DNA from: Desulfobacca_B sp046538075
Lineage (GTDB): Bacteria > Desulfobacterota > Desulfobaccia > Desulfobaccales > Desulfobaccaceae
DNA: 64,000 bases
NCBI GenBank assembly: GCA_046538075.1
Contig: JBKHJN010000011.1
Coordinates: 1-64,000, forward strand
Reading direction: 5' to 3'
Below the pieces are notes generated by a model. The model was not told the origin of the DNA and did no database searches. It saw nothing but the letters and a program-made list of their open reading frames with translations. The translations under genes were made by a program, and so were the position numbers. This document shows, in pieces, positions 1 to 8,398 of this stretch. How positions within the stretch are numbered: the first letter of the stretch is position 1; every line of letters starts with the position of its first letter.

Positions 1-23
1 CAGACGCCAAACCGGTTTTTTGA

Positions 24-338
24 CCGCCGCGGCCAAGGTTGCCGCATAATCTCGGTTTATGTGCGTCGGCTCACAGCGCCAATAAGACCAACAGTCAATT
101 TAAAGGATTTTTCCAAGGGCTCGTAATCAGACGGGGGAAGAAGCGGGCCATTATGGCCGTGGGTCATAAACTGCTGCCAGTTATTTATGCAGTCTTATCT
201 AAAAAAGAGGCTTACAAAGATCCTGGTGTGGATTACGAGAAATTAACCGTAGATCGCAACGCGCCACGCTGGCTGAAAACTTTAGAAAAATACGGCTATT
301 GGCCGAGTAAACCTCCCGGCCCAGCTGTGATAGCCTGA
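24..338 (+). pseudogene. IS110-family transposase, C-terminal remnant
   Basis: The reading frame from about 24 to 338 encodes a tail with the RRGKKRAIMAVGHKLL motif and a following Y..L....Y.D.G..Y pattern. This is the C-terminal signature of IS110 (transposase_20) enzymes. An in-frame stop at 21-23 lies just upstream, so the DEDD catalytic half and the rest of the transposase_20 domain are not joined to it in this frame. They may lie outside the window or have been lost. The first ATG in the frame is at 39. It neighbours another transposase and broken genes, which fits a decaying mobile zone. I read it as a relic, not a gene. Seen: frame and motif. Inferred: family and inactivity. Confidence 0.6.
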
Positions 339-441
339 GAAGAAGATCGGCAGCCCTAGCCCCAATCTTTAGGCCCCAAAGCCAGACTGCCTGGGGAAAG
401 GAGAGGTTTGGTCTCAGTACCAATCACCTCCCCGAAGTTTT

Positions 442-1248
442 TCACGGTAAACTGAAGGTAAACTCATCCAGATAGTAATCGAGAGGTGAAGCTTGAACAG
501 CCCCTTGCTGAGTACCCAAAAGCCAGCGTTTCAGCAAGGACACTACACGGGTTACCCGAGGCAGAAGGTTATCACCTATGGATACCTCCTTGCGGATTAC
601 GCCATGAAAATATCCAAGCAAACCCAATCCACGGTATCCGGACCAATCATCTGTGCGAACAATACTGCCAGGCATCACCATTTCTTGAATAGCCTTACTC
701 AAACTCTCTGCCGACGCATTGGAGATACGACGAAGGCGGATGCGACCAATATGGTTGCCGTCCTCTTGGGCTGCTACCAGAACCTTTCCTGCGGCGCCAC
801 TACCGCGTTTACCCGGTCTAGGTCCGCCAATATAGGGTTCAGCAACCTCTATGGTGCCGGCGAGGTTGTCACGGCCTGGGCGCACCATGGCACAACGCAG
901 CATGTGCAACCATGTCCAAGCGGTGCGATAACTCCCAAGTCCCAAAACCCTTTGCAGTCCCAAGGCACTAACTCCATGCTTTTGATTGGTTATATACCAC
1001 ATCGCTTGCAACCAAAGCTTCAAAGCTTTCCTCGTATCTTGAAAAATGGTCCCTGCGGTTATAGAGGTCTGAAGATCACAATGGATACACCGATACAAAC
1101 CTTGGCTCAGAGCCCAAAACTTCTCATGCCCCCAGCGGGGACAACGAAAACCGTCAGGCCATCTCATTCGGAAAAGATAGTCAATGCAGGCCTGCTCTGA
1201 TGAAAACTTTTCCTCAACTTCCTGAATGGTCCGTGGATATTCCTCCAT
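442..1248 (-). CDS. IS1595-family (ISXO2-like) transposase, probably inactive
   Basis: An intact frame with the IS1595 layout: an N-terminal zinc-ribbon region, a helical segment with LKLWLQAMWYIT, then an ISXO2-like DDE domain ending in YLDEFTF. Several key positions look damaged. The zinc ribbon reads CPRW...CIHC, so one of four cysteines is Trp. The start of the catalytic domain reads VAEPYIGG where family members have VDETY(I/V)GG, removing the first acidic residue. The usual histidine in LPRVHR and the GT.HG histidine are T and Q. The second Asp (VRTDDWSGY) remains. The frame is open up to 1311, but the family-like N-terminus MEEYPRTI begins at 1248. I did not find terminal inverted repeats. 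Conclusion: recognisable transposase, likely catalytically dead. Confidence 0.75.
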   Translation of the reverse strand: MEEYPRTIQEVEEKFSSEQACIDYLFRMRWPDGFRCPRWGHEKFWALSQGLYRCIHCDLQTSITAGTIFQDTRKALKLWLQAMWYITNQKHGVSALGLQRVLGLGSYRTAWTWLHMLRCAMVRPGRDNLAGTIEVAEPYIGGPRPGKRGSGAAGKVLVAAQEDGNHIGRIRLRRISNASAESLSKAIQEMVMPGSIVRTDDWSGYRGLGLLGYFHGVIRKEVSIGDNLLPRVTRVVSLLKRWLLGTQQGAVQASPLDYYLDEFTFSLP

Positions 1249-1376
1249 GAAGAGGAATACTATATGTAGTGGTAACGAGAGGCAAGTGCATAACCCCATA
1301 ATATATTTCAATAGGAATTTGTGCTAAACTGGCTTGCAAAGGGCGGAGTCAACAAAAAAGAGAAACCTTTTCGGGA

Positions 1377-2160
1377 TTGAAGCCGGGAATGATGAAGAAA
1401 TCAGGCGAATTCCAGGAGTTGCAGCAACAAGCAGATCAGGAACATTTCTCCCAGGTTGCCTCAAAGCTATCCAGACTGCCACCCGCAGAGCAGGCGGAAT
1501 TGCTGGCGGAGTTGCCGGAGGCGCAGGCTGCCCAAGTGTTCAAGTTTATGGACACTGTCTACCAGGAGGAGGTCTTGCACCAGTTAGGCCAGCAGCAAGT
1601 CTTGCGTCTGGCAGAGGCGTTGGACCCGGACGATCGGGCCCGCCTGCTGGAGCAGATGCCGGCCCCCTTGGCGAGAAATCTCCTGTCTGGGCTTAGCCCG
1701 GCTGAAAGGCGGATGACTTCCGAACTGCTGGGGACCCGCCGGAATCAGCCGGCCGCTATATGACCCCGGAGTTTCTGGCCCTGACGCCTGGCCAGACGGT
1801 GCGGGAGGCATTGGCCGAGGTCCGCAACCGGGGAAAAACCGTGGAAACCGTCTATGTCTTGCCCGTGGTGGCTAACCACGGTCGCTTCCTCGGCATTGTG
1901 CACCTGCGCGATCTGGTCATGTCTGATCCTGATCAGCGTGTGGAGGACTTAATCGATCCGGGCGTTGAGCCGATCCTCGCCACGGAAGACCGGGAGCGGG
2001 CCGCCCGCTTCATTCAGCGGACGGATGCGCTGGCCGCGCCGGTGATTGACGGTCAAGGCTGCCTGCTGGGTCTGGTCACCGTAGATGACGCCATGGATAT
2101 CCTGGATCGGGAAGGCGAAGAAGACCTGGCCCGCGCGGGCGGCGGCGTCGAGCCCTTGAA
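1377..2160 (+). pseudogene. mgtE: mgtE magnesium transporter, frameshifted and truncated
   Basis: Residues encoded at 1377-1763 match the MgtE N-terminal helical domain (repeats of L..LP...A..). The frame then ends with TGA inside what should be the linker. One base out of frame, the nucleotides just before 1760 encode PPESAGRYMTPEFLAL, the normal MgtE continuation, followed by both CBS motifs (GIVHLRDLV, GLVTVDDAMDIL). A single-base deletion near 1725-1735 therefore splits the gene. After GGGVEPL, where the transmembrane channel domain should begin, the sequence switches into a tyrosine-integrase frame. So the cytosolic sensor half survives in two frames and the five-helix pore is absent. 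It cannot make a functional Mg2+ channel. Flanking mobile genes suggest the deletion arose by recombination. Confidence 0.85.
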
Positions 2161-2724
2161 TCGGCCCCACCTCACCTCAAGGCGATCCTCACTGTGGCCT
2201 ATAACACTGGGATGAGGCTCGGGGAATTGCGGACTTTGCAGTGGCAGCATGTTGATCGGGAGGCGGGGCTAATCCGCTTGCCGGCGGACCTGACGAAAGA
2301 GGGCCGAATCAAGATAGTACCCATAAATCACCATATCAAGCGAGTCCTGGAGGAACTGCCCCGGGCCCTCCACCATGATTATGTGTTTAACTACCAGGGT
2401 GAGCCCATAAAAAGCGAAGGCGGGTTAAAAAACTCATTCCGGACGGCCTGCCAGAAAGCGGGATTAACCTGCGGCCGGGATGTGGAGGGTGGGATTATCT
2501 TCCATGACATCCGACGCACGGTGAAAACCAACATGGTCAACGCCGGTGTTGACCATGTTCACCGGGATCTGATTTTAGGACATAGCCTGAAAGGGATGGA
2601 CGTCCATTACATGGCGCCGTCGGAAGGAGACCTCCACCAGGCCATGGCCAAGTACACGGCCTGGCTGGATGGCCAACTGCAAAGTGTTGACCAAAACGTT
2701 GACCAAGATAACAAAAGGGGTTAG
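2152..2724 (+). pseudogene. tyrosine recombinase/integrase, 5'-truncated
   Basis: The frame running through 2152-2724 encodes the C-terminal catalytic domain of a phage-type integrase: ALESAPPHLKAIL, then TGMRLGEL (first Arg), TKEGRIKIVPI (Lys), FHDIRRT (His and second Arg), LGHS (His) and MDVHYMAP (catalytic Tyr). All catalytic residues are present, but the N-terminal arm- and core-binding domains are missing because the frame emerges directly out of the mgtE remnant. The first usable start is GTG at 2194, giving only 176 residues. It ends 28 bp from the 3' end of tRNA-Arg, the position expected of an integrase from an element inserted in that tRNA. Probably a relic of such an element. Confidence 0.8.
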
Positions 2725-2744
2725 CTCTTATCAGCTAACCCCTT
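2715..2744 (-). terminator. intrinsic terminator of tRNA-Arg
   Basis: A perfect 12-bp inverted repeat (AAGGGGTTAGCT / AGCTAACCCCTT) with a 6-base loop lies just past the tRNA 3' end. On the minus strand it is followed by a short T-run. It also overlaps the stop codon of the integrase relic on the plus strand, so it may have been shared by both. Confidence 0.7.
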
Positions 2745-2752
2745 GATATTCC

Positions 2753-2829
2753 TGGCGCGCCCAGAGAGATTCGAACTCCCGACACACGGATTCGTAGTCC
2801 GTTGCTCTGTCCAGCTGAGCTATGGGCGC
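2753..2829 (-). tRNA. tRNA-Arg (anticodon ACG)
   Basis: On the minus strand the sequence folds into a full cloverleaf. The acceptor GCGCCCA pairs with TGGGCGC, with discriminator G and an encoded CCA. The D arm is GCTCAGCTGGACAGAGC. The anticodon stem encloses loop CTACGAA with anticodon ACG. The T loop is TTCGAAT. A34 would be edited to inosine by TadA. The 3' end points toward the integrase relic, so the gene is a likely old attachment site. Confidence 0.96.
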
Positions 2830-3021
2830 GCATCAAGGTATATTTTACTAGCCTATATCAATATTAATTCAATATATTAAATCATTAATGAAAAATCAAT
2901 GGATTTTCCCGCGAGGGGCAAAGGGCTACGACTCCCAAGATTAATATTGCCCACGAAAGAGTTACTGAGCCGGGGGCATGCCTACCCCTTCATGCTTCCA
3001 TACTTAAATTTTAAACTTGGG

Positions 3022-4398
3022 CTAGGCCTCCATAGGGCGGTTACCATTAAAACACTTCAGGCACAGATCTTCTCGAGGGAGGCCTAAGGCTGTCACAAAG
3101 GCGTCGAGGCTGTTGTATTTGACCGTGTCCGCGCCGATCTGAGCCGCCACCCAGGTTTCCAAAGACCGCAATTGGGTCATCGAGTTGATATCTCCTTGCT
3201 TGAGATAGCACCGGGCCATGAGTTCGTCGTAACTGCGGGTGGCAATGCCGAAATCGCAGGGATACATTAACGGCGGGCAGGAAACCCGGACATGCACTGC
3301 TTTGGCACCGGCTTTTTTTAAGTCCCGAACTTTATGAAAAATCTGGGTGCCCCGGACAATGGAATCATCGCACAGGACAATGCGCTGCCCGGTGACCGAA
3401 CGGTGCAGGATGGATAGCTTGCGCTTGGCCATCTCTTCCCGAGCCACCTGGGTTGATTGGGTATAACTCCGGTCGGCGTAGCGGTTATATAAGAATACTT
3501 CCTGGTAATTAAGCTTGGAGTACCGGTGATAGCCAATGGCGTGACCGACGCCGGACATGGGCACCGGGGCCACCAGATCAGCTTCCAAGCCGCCTTCTTC
3601 GGCGTCCCGCTGGGCCAGTTGGGCGCCCAAATTGTTCCGGGCTTCCTGAACATAGATTCCCTCGATAATGGAGTCGATGCTGGCTGTATAAGCCCACTCA
3701 AAGGCGCAATGGGCCCGGCGGGGGGAAGCAAGCTGTTTCAGGGTGGTGAATCCCTGGTCATTGACCAGGAGGATTTCACCGGGTTGGACATCACGCACTG
3801 CTTCCAGATCGAGGTTTTGCAGGGCCCGGGACTCGGAACAGACGGCGTATTTTCCCGGGCCTTGCCCCAGGATCAGGGGCCGGAAGCCATAAATATCCCG
3901 GGCGGCATAGATCCCGGAGGCAGTTAATACCAACAGGGAATAGGCCCCTTTGATCTTGTCCGCCAGGGCTGAGATGCCAGCTACCGGATCGCCGGCCTCC
4001 AAGATAATTTTAGAAATAATCTCAATATCATAGCCCTGGGTAAAGGCTTTTCCCCGGGCCATCATTTCTTCGATCAGTTCTGCGGCGTTGATGATATTAC
4101 CGCTGAAGGCCACAGCGATCTCTCCCAGGCGGCATTGCCATCTGACCGGCTGCCGCTCTTTGAGGCTGACGTGGCCAATACCGAGGTTGCCTTTTAGATA
4201 ATCGATATCCTGATCAGTAATGGTGTTGAGCACTTTGCCGTAATGGGTAACCTGGTAGATGCGGCCCTCAAAAGTGGCGATGCCGCAGTATTCCTGGCCA
4301 CGATGTTGCAGCAGGTCGATTCCCTGGTAGATCTCACGGACACACGGGGTAGCGGAGTACAAACCAAACACCCCACAATTGTCCTGTACTGACTTCAT
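3022..4398 (-). CDS. purF: PurF-like amidophosphoribosyltransferase, divergent glutaminase domain
   Basis: Has the PurF architecture of an N-terminal Ntn glutaminase and a C-terminal phosphoribosyltransferase; 458 residues is normal. Present: a seven-residue propeptide before nucleophile Cys8 (CGVFG), the PRPP loop CDDSIVRGT near 344-352, and cysteines in HCAFEW, YPCDFG and CLKCF that would hold a 4Fe-4S cluster as in the Bacillus enzyme. Changed: the GHVRY(S/A)T stretch that carries the glutamine-binding Arg reads GHVSLKER (Ser78), and the HNGN oxyanion-hole motif reads FSGN (Ser99). NRYVGRTFI is also altered to NRYADRSYT. PurF makes phosphoribosylamine for purine synthesis; this copy may be ammonia-dependent or have another role. 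The ATG has SD AGAAGGAAG. It lies 69 bp downstream of carB on the same strand. Confidence 0.8.
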   Translation of the reverse strand: MKSVQDNCGVFGLYSATPCVREIYQGIDLLQHRGQEYCGIATFEGRIYQVTHYGKVLNTITDQDIDYLKGNLGIGHVSLKERQPVRWQCRLGEIAVAFSGNIINAAELIEEMMARGKAFTQGYDIEIISKIILEAGDPVAGISALADKIKGAYSLLVLTASGIYAARDIYGFRPLILGQGPGKYAVCSESRALQNLDLEAVRDVQPGEILLVNDQGFTTLKQLASPRRAHCAFEWAYTASIDSIIEGIYVQEARNNLGAQLAQRDAEEGGLEADLVAPVPMSGVGHAIGYHRYSKLNYQEVFLYNRYADRSYTQSTQVAREEMAKRKLSILHRSVTGQRIVLCDDSIVRGTQIFHKVRDLKKAGAKAVHVRVSCPPLMYPCDFGIATRSYDELMARCYLKQGDINSMTQLRSLETWVAAQIGADTVKYNSLDAFVTALGLPREDLCLKCFNGNRPMEA

Positions 4399-4467
4399 GG
4401 ATGCTTCCTTCTAAAAATTACCATTGATTTTAACTGCCTTCAGGTTGCACAGCCTTTATCTAATAAA

Positions 4468-7400
4468 TTATTTGATATCTTGGTGATAGCTTTGCAGGGC
4501 CCGGACCTGGCCGCGTCCCTGGCGGTAGGCTGAGATCCCTCGGGCCGCAGCCAGGGCTCCGGCCAGCGTGGTAATGTAAGGTATTCGATATCTGATGGCA
4601 TTTTTGCGGATATAGGAGTCATCATATTTACTCATTTTGCCGCTGGGGGTATTGATGATCAGATCAATTTCCTGGCTTTTGATGCCATCGACAATATGCG
4701 GCCGGCCCTCATGGATTTTTAGGATAGGCTCGGACTCGATCCCCTGTCCGGCCAGAAACTTGTGGGTCCCTTCGGTGGCTTTGATCCTGAACCCCAACTG
4801 ACTAAACTGCCGGGCAACTTCCAGGACTGCTGGCCGGTCGGTCTCGCACACGGTAATTAATACCGTGCCTTGGAAGGGGAGGGGGGGTTGAGCCGCTTCC
4901 TGGGCCTTAAAAAAGGCCAGGCCAAAGGAATCGGCCAGTCCCAAGACCTCTCCGGTGGAGCGCATTTCCGGGCCCAGCAGGGGGTCTACTTCCGGAAACA
5001 TATTAAAAGGGAACACCGCCTCTTTGACCCCGTAGTGGGGGACGGATTTGGGCCGGATATCCAGGTCGGCGAGCTTGTGGTTCAACATCAGCTGGGTGGC
5101 GATGCGGGCCATGGGAATGTTGCAGACCTTGGAGACCAGGGGTACGGTGCGCGAGGCCCGGGGATTGGCTTCGAGAATATATACCGTATCTTCGGCAATG
5201 GCATACTGGATATTCATCAGCCCGATGACGTTTAATTCGACCCCAATTCTGCGGGTGTAGTCATAAATAGTCTCCAGATGCTTGGCCGGGATGCTGATGG
5301 GAGGGATGACGCAGGCCGAGTCGCCGGAGTGGACCCCGGCCAGTTCAATGTGCTCCATGACCGCAGGAACAAAGGCACCGTTGCCATCGGCAATGGCGTC
5401 GGCTTCGGCCTCAATGGCATTTTCCAGAAACCGGTCAATCAGGATGGGACGCTCGGGGCTGAGCTCCACTGCGGCGCTGACATAGCGTTGCAGCATTTCT
5501 TCGTCGTGGATGATTTCCATGGCCCGGCCGCCCAGGACATAGGAGGGCCGGACCATCAAGGGATAGCCGATGATTCTTGCTATTTGCAAAGCTTCTTCCA
5601 GGTTGCGGGCCATTCCCGATTCGGGATGGGGGATGCCCAGTTTGCGCATCATCTGCCGGAAACGGTCGCGATCCTCGGCCAGGTCGATAACGTCGGGGCT
5701 GGTGCCGATGATTCGGACTCCGGCGGCCGCTAGTTCATTGGCAATATTAAGCGGGGTCTGGCCCCCGAACTGGACGATCACCCCTTCGGGCTGCTCTTTC
5801 TCATAGATGCTTAAGACATCCTCAACCGTGAGCGGTTCAAAATAAAGCTTGTCTGAGGTATCGTAATCAGTGGATACGGTCTCCGGGTTGCAGTTGACCA
5901 TGATTGACTCAAAACCTTCATCCCGGATGGCAAAGGCCGCATGCACGCAACAGTAATCGAATTCGATCCCCTGACCGATGCGGTTGGGGCCGCCGCCCAG
6001 CACCATGATCTTGCGCCGGGAGCTAGCTTCAACTTTATCCGGGGCATTATAAGTGGAAAAATAGTAAGCCGCGTTTTCCACCCCGCTGACCGGCACCGGC
6101 TCCCACCCCTGGACCACGCCCAGGGACTGGCGCTGGGTTCTGATCCGAGGCTCGGGAAGCCCCAGTAATTGGGCCAGATAGCGGTCGCTAAAGCCGTCTT
6201 TTTTGGCCTGCGTGAGCAGGGCGTCGGGTAGATCCCGGCCTTTATGCTGGAGAATGATTTCCTCCAGCTCGACCAATTCCTTCATCTGTTGGATGAACCA
6301 GGGTTTGATCAGGGTCTTGTCATACAGAGTATCGATGCTGGCCCCTTGCCGCAGGGCTTCGTAGATGATGAACTGCCGTTCACTGGTAGGTTGGGCCACA
6401 AGCTCCAGCAGCGCCTCCAGGGGCAGGCGATGAAAATCTTTAGCAAAACCCAACCCGTAACGGCCGATTTCCAAGGAGCGGATGGCCTTTTGCAAGGCCT
6501 CCTTATAAGTTTTGCCGATACTCATGACTTCACCGACGGCACGCATCTGGGTCCCCAGCTTATCTTGGGCGCCCTCGAATTTTTCAAAGGCCCAACGGGC
6601 AAACTTGACCACCACATAATCGCCCCAGGGGATATACTTGTCCAGGGTGCCTGCCCGCCAATAAGGAATCTCGTCCAGGGTCAGGCCTCCGGCCAGCATG
6701 GCCGAGATCAGCGCAATGGGGAATCCGGTAGCCTTGGAGGCCAGGGCGGAGGAGCGGGAAGTGCGGGGATTGATCTCAATGACCACTACCCGGCCGGTCT
6801 GGGGATCGTGGGCAAACTGAATATTGGTGCCGCCGATCACCCTGATGGCTTCGACAATATCATAGGAATGTTGTTGCAGGCGCTGCTGCAGTTCCGGAGC
6901 GATGGTGAGCATGGGCGCGGTACAGAAAGAATCCCCGGTATGGACCCCCATGGGATCAACGTTCTCAATAAAGCAGACAGTGATCATCTGATTTTTGGCG
7001 TCGCGCACCACCTCCAGTTCCAGTTCCTCCCAGCCCAGGACCGATTCCTCTACCAGAATCTGGCCCACCAGGCTGGAGGCAATGCCCCGGGCGGCGATGA
7101 CCCGCAGTTCTTCCAGATTGTAAACCAGCCCGCCGCCGGTGCCGCCCAGGGTGTAGGCGGGACGGATGACCAGCGGATAACCCAGGTCATCGGCGATCCG
7201 CTCCGCCTCTTCGACGCTAAACGCCGGCTGACTGCGGGGCATGTCAATGCCCAAGCGGTTCATGGTGTCCTTGAAGGCGATGCGGTCTTCGCCCCGCTGG
7301 ATGGCATCGACTTCGACGCCAATGACCTTGACGCCGTATTGCTCGAGGACTCCGGCGCGCCACAGCTCGGCGGACAGATTAAGGGCTGACTGGCCGCCCA

Positions 7401-7668
7401 GGTTGGGCAGGATGGCATCCGGCCTTTCCTGTTTGATGATTTCCACCATGGTGGGCAGGTTAAGAGGCTCGATATAGGTCCGGTCGGCCATCCCCGGATC
7501 GGTCATGATGGTCGCCGGATTGGAATTAACCAGCACAATTTCATAACCCAGTTGCCTCAGGGCCTTGCAGGCTTGGGTCCCGGAATAGTCAAATTCGCAG
7601 GCCTGACCGATGACGATCGGCCCGGAACCGATAATCATCACCTTTTTGATATCGTCGCGTCTGGGCAT
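4468..7668 (-). CDS. carB: carbamoyl-phosphate synthase large subunit
   Basis: Ammonia-dependent carbamoyl phosphate synthesis for pyrimidines and arginine, working with CarA (not in the window). At 1066 residues it is full length. Two homologous ATP-grasp halves are visible: IGSGPIVIGQACEFDYSG near the N-terminus and the parallel GGGPNRIGQGIEFDYC near residue 555. Each is followed by the glycine-rich RPAYTLGGTGGG / RPSYVLGGRAM loop and EINPR / EANPR metal-binding motifs. The last 130 or so residues form the MGS-like allosteric domain (VARQFSQLGFRIKATEGT). Nothing is truncated or odd. It is transcribed toward the purF-like gene with a 69-bp gap and is probably co-transcribed with it. Confidence 0.97.
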   Translation of the reverse strand: MPRRDDIKKVMIIGSGPIVIGQACEFDYSGTQACKALRQLGYEIVLVNSNPATIMTDPGMADRTYIEPLNLPTMVEIIKQERPDAILPNLGGQSALNLSAELWRAGVLEQYGVKVIGVEVDAIQRGEDRIAFKDTMNRLGIDMPRSQPAFSVEEAERIADDLGYPLVIRPAYTLGGTGGGLVYNLEELRVIAARGIASSLVGQILVEESVLGWEELELEVVRDAKNQMITVCFIENVDPMGVHTGDSFCTAPMLTIAPELQQRLQQHSYDIVEAIRVIGGTNIQFAHDPQTGRVVVIEINPRTSRSSALASKATGFPIALISAMLAGGLTLDEIPYWRAGTLDKYIPWGDYVVVKFARWAFEKFEGAQDKLGTQMRAVGEVMSIGKTYKEALQKAIRSLEIGRYGLGFAKDFHRLPLEALLELVAQPTSERQFIIYEALRQGASIDTLYDKTLIKPWFIQQMKELVELEEIILQHKGRDLPDALLTQAKKDGFSDRYLAQLLGLPEPRIRTQRQSLGVVQGWEPVPVSGVENAAYYFSTYNAPDKVEASSRRKIMVLGGGPNRIGQGIEFDYCCVHAAFAIRDEGFESIMVNCNPETVSTDYDTSDKLYFEPLTVEDVLSIYEKEQPEGVIVQFGGQTPLNIANELAAAGVRIIGTSPDVIDLAEDRDRFRQMMRKLGIPHPESGMARNLEEALQIARIIGYPLMVRPSYVLGGRAMEIIHDEEMLQRYVSAAVELSPERPILIDRFLENAIEAEADAIADGNGAFVPAVMEHIELAGVHSGDSACVIPPISIPAKHLETIYDYTRRIGVELNVIGLMNIQYAIAEDTVYILEANPRASRTVPLVSKVCNIPMARIATQLMLNHKLADLDIRPKSVPHYGVKEAVFPFNMFPEVDPLLGPEMRSTGEVLGLADSFGLAFFKAQEAAQPPLPFQGTVLITVCETDRPAVLEVARQFSQLGFRIKATEGTHKFLAGQGIESEPILKIHEGRPHIVDGIKSQEIDLIINTPSGKMSKYDDSYIRKNAIRYRIPYITTLAGALAAARGISAYRQGRGQVRALQSYHQDIK

Positions 7669-7880
7669 TACAGGTTCCCCTGAACTGGACTGGAGTAGGT
7701 TTAAACTATTTATTATAACTTAATTTCAGTCTGGGGGGAATATTAGGGGAGGGCTAGTAGTATGTCAAGATATAACCTGAACAGTAAGAAGGGGCAAGGT
7801 CAATCAGGGAGGGGATAAACATATATGGGGGATTTTCCCCTTACTTGGCCAAAGTTGCCGATGACATCTAAGATCAAGGC

Positions 7881-8270
7881 TCAGCCCAGTGCGGTTCCCT
7901 CATCGGCGCCGCGCTGATAATATTGTTCAATGATTTCCAGCCAGTCAGCCAGGGCCAGGCCGGTATTGAAATAGTCGCACTCCCGAGGCGAGGGGCTGCA
8001 TTCATCCACCACGGTTTCTGCCGTGACCAGACAGACCGGCCAGCCCGGGATGCCCGGCGGCACCCCGCTCTGCTCGTTGATCCGATAGACCAGGAAGGCT
8101 CGCTCATCGCAGGAGATCAGATATTTGCCTCCCTCAAATTCCAGAGGCAGCTTCTGGCCGAAAATGCCCAACCGGCGAAACAGATTCTGAATCTGGCGGA
8201 ACAGCTGAGCCGGCGAATCCTCCGGTGCAGGCTGCTCATTTCCTGTATTGGGCGTAACAACATCCTTCAT
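7881..8270 (-). CDS. hypothetical protein, 129 residues
   Basis: I do not recognise this protein. It has no signal peptide or membrane segment. The first 25 residues are polar and proline-rich. A compact region follows (LFRQIQNLFRRLGIFG... LEFEGGKYLISCDERAFLVYRI) that looks like a small alpha/beta domain, and the end is helical (LALADWLEIIEQYY). The ATG sits directly against repeat copy A (8271-8389), so its ribosome-binding region must lie within or at the edge of that repeat. I see no clear Shine-Dalgarno. It lies downstream of the PfkB kinase on the same strand, separated only by the repeat, and may be in its operon. The steady codon pattern supports a real gene. Confidence 0.6.
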   Translation of the reverse strand: MKDVVTPNTGNEQPAPEDSPAQLFRQIQNLFRRLGIFGQKLPLEFEGGKYLISCDERAFLVYRINEQSGVPPGIPGWPVCLVTAETVVDECSPSPRECDYFNTGLALADWLEIIEQYYQRGADEGTALG

Positions 8271-8389
8271 TTATTACTCCGAGCATTTAAAAGATTAATT
8301 TGAGGGGGGGACCGAGAGCCCCCTGGCCCCCTCTCCCGAGAGCGGTTTTTTTTAATCCCGATTCATTCATTTTATGACCTGAGTAATAA
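8271..8389. repeat. dispersed intergenic palindromic repeat, copy A
   Basis: About 119 bp bounded by TTATTACTC and its exact inverse GAGTAATAA. Inside are GAGCATTTAAAA, a G-tract/C-tract hairpin, and a 3' half with CATTCATTTTATGACCT. Copies B (41395) and C (61118) share this plan. It fills the gap between the PfkB kinase stop and the next start codon. Confidence 0.8.
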
Positions 8390-8398
8390 GTCCCCAAC

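Noticed and set aside
6244..7389. 381-codon open frame antisense to carB
   Set aside because: A shadow of the conserved carB frame. The predicted product is low-complexity Gln/Gly-rich sequence with no recognisable domain.
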